Below, piece after piece: positions 5,653 to 5,707 of a DNA stretch of 5,707 nt (its first letter is position 1; every line of letters starts with the position of its first letter). Under the pieces are notes generated by a model. It did no database searches. It was not told the origin of the DNA and saw only the letters and a list, made by a program, of their open reading frames with translations. The position numbers and the translations under genes are program-made. The DNA comes from Avimonoglobus sp965151315 (GTDB lineage: Bacteria > Bacillota > Clostridia > UBA1381): positions 1 through 5,707 of the forward strand of contig CBCTZG010000121.1 of assembly GCA_965151315.1 (NCBI GenBank), written 5' to 3'.

Positions 5653-5707
5653 GGGAGTTTAGCTCAGCTGGGAGAGCGTCTGCCTTACAAGCAGGATGTC
5701 ACAGGTT
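5653..5707 (+). tRNA. tRNA-Val (anticodon UAC), 3' end cut by the window edge
   Basis: The sequence folds as a tRNA: acceptor 5' strand GGGAGTT (5653-5659), TA at positions 8-9, D stem GCTC/GAGC (5662-5665 with 5674-5677), anticodon stem TCTGC/GCAGG (5679-5683 with 5691-5695, one G-T pair), loop CTTACAA (5684-5690) with anticodon TAC (5686-5688), variable loop ATGTC (5696-5700) and the 5' T-stem strand ACAGG (5701-5705). UAC reads valine GUA-family codons. The T loop, the rest of the T stem and the acceptor 3' strand lie beyond the window. It is probably the first gene of a tRNA cluster, given its own strong promoter. Confidence 0.93.

Noticed and set aside
1..5707. New mobile island, defence system or CRISPR array
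   Set aside because: No direct-repeat array, integrase, attachment-site duplication or effector gene is visible. Base composition appears similar across the genes.

Overview
The window looks like a piece of chromosome from a Clostridia-type Firmicute of medium G+C content (roughly half G+C by eye). The evidence is strong AGGAGG-type ribosome binding sites, consensus sigma-A-type promoters (one a perfect TTGACA-17-TATAAT), A-rich sequence upstream of a tRNA promoter, and proteins that resemble clostridial family members. The assignment to Clostridia is an inference from style, not from a marker gene.

Layout: (1) Bases 1-990 hold a leftward gene pair. The first gene (990 to 211) encodes a REP-associated-tyrosine-transposase-like (Y1/IS200-like fold) protein that has lost the first histidine of its HUH motif. 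Thirty bases further on is the first 60 codons of a small membrane protein that runs off the left edge. A good extended -10 promoter (1058 to 1031) drives this pair and fixes the transposase-like start at 990. (2) Bases 991-1147 are a divergent control region, with a possible metal-regulator half-palindrome near the presumed rightward start site. (3) Bases 1148-5481 are a rightward two-gene operon: a P2A (SERCA/PMCA-like) cation-pumping ATPase of 854 residues, then a compact FeoB ferrous-iron transporter of 590 residues. The two reading frames overlap by four bases (ATGA), so translation is probably coupled. (4) Bases 5482-5652 hold a hairpin terminator for the operon, an A-rich tract and a textbook promoter. 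(5) A tRNA-Val(UAC) gene starts at 5653 and is cut by the right edge.

Functionally, the core is a divalent-cation module. The ATPase is expected to extrude Ca2+ (or a related ion such as Mn2+) using ATP, while FeoB imports Fe2+ (or possibly Mn2+) with its GTPase domain. Coupled synthesis of an exporter and an importer suggests linked metal balance, but no FeoA or FeoC is visible here. The most unusual points are the overlapping ATPase-feoB pair, the shortened region between the FeoB G domain and its membrane part, and the apparently catalytically altered, possibly domesticated, transposase-like gene. No CRISPR array, toxin-antitoxin pair, prophage or clearly new defence system was found.
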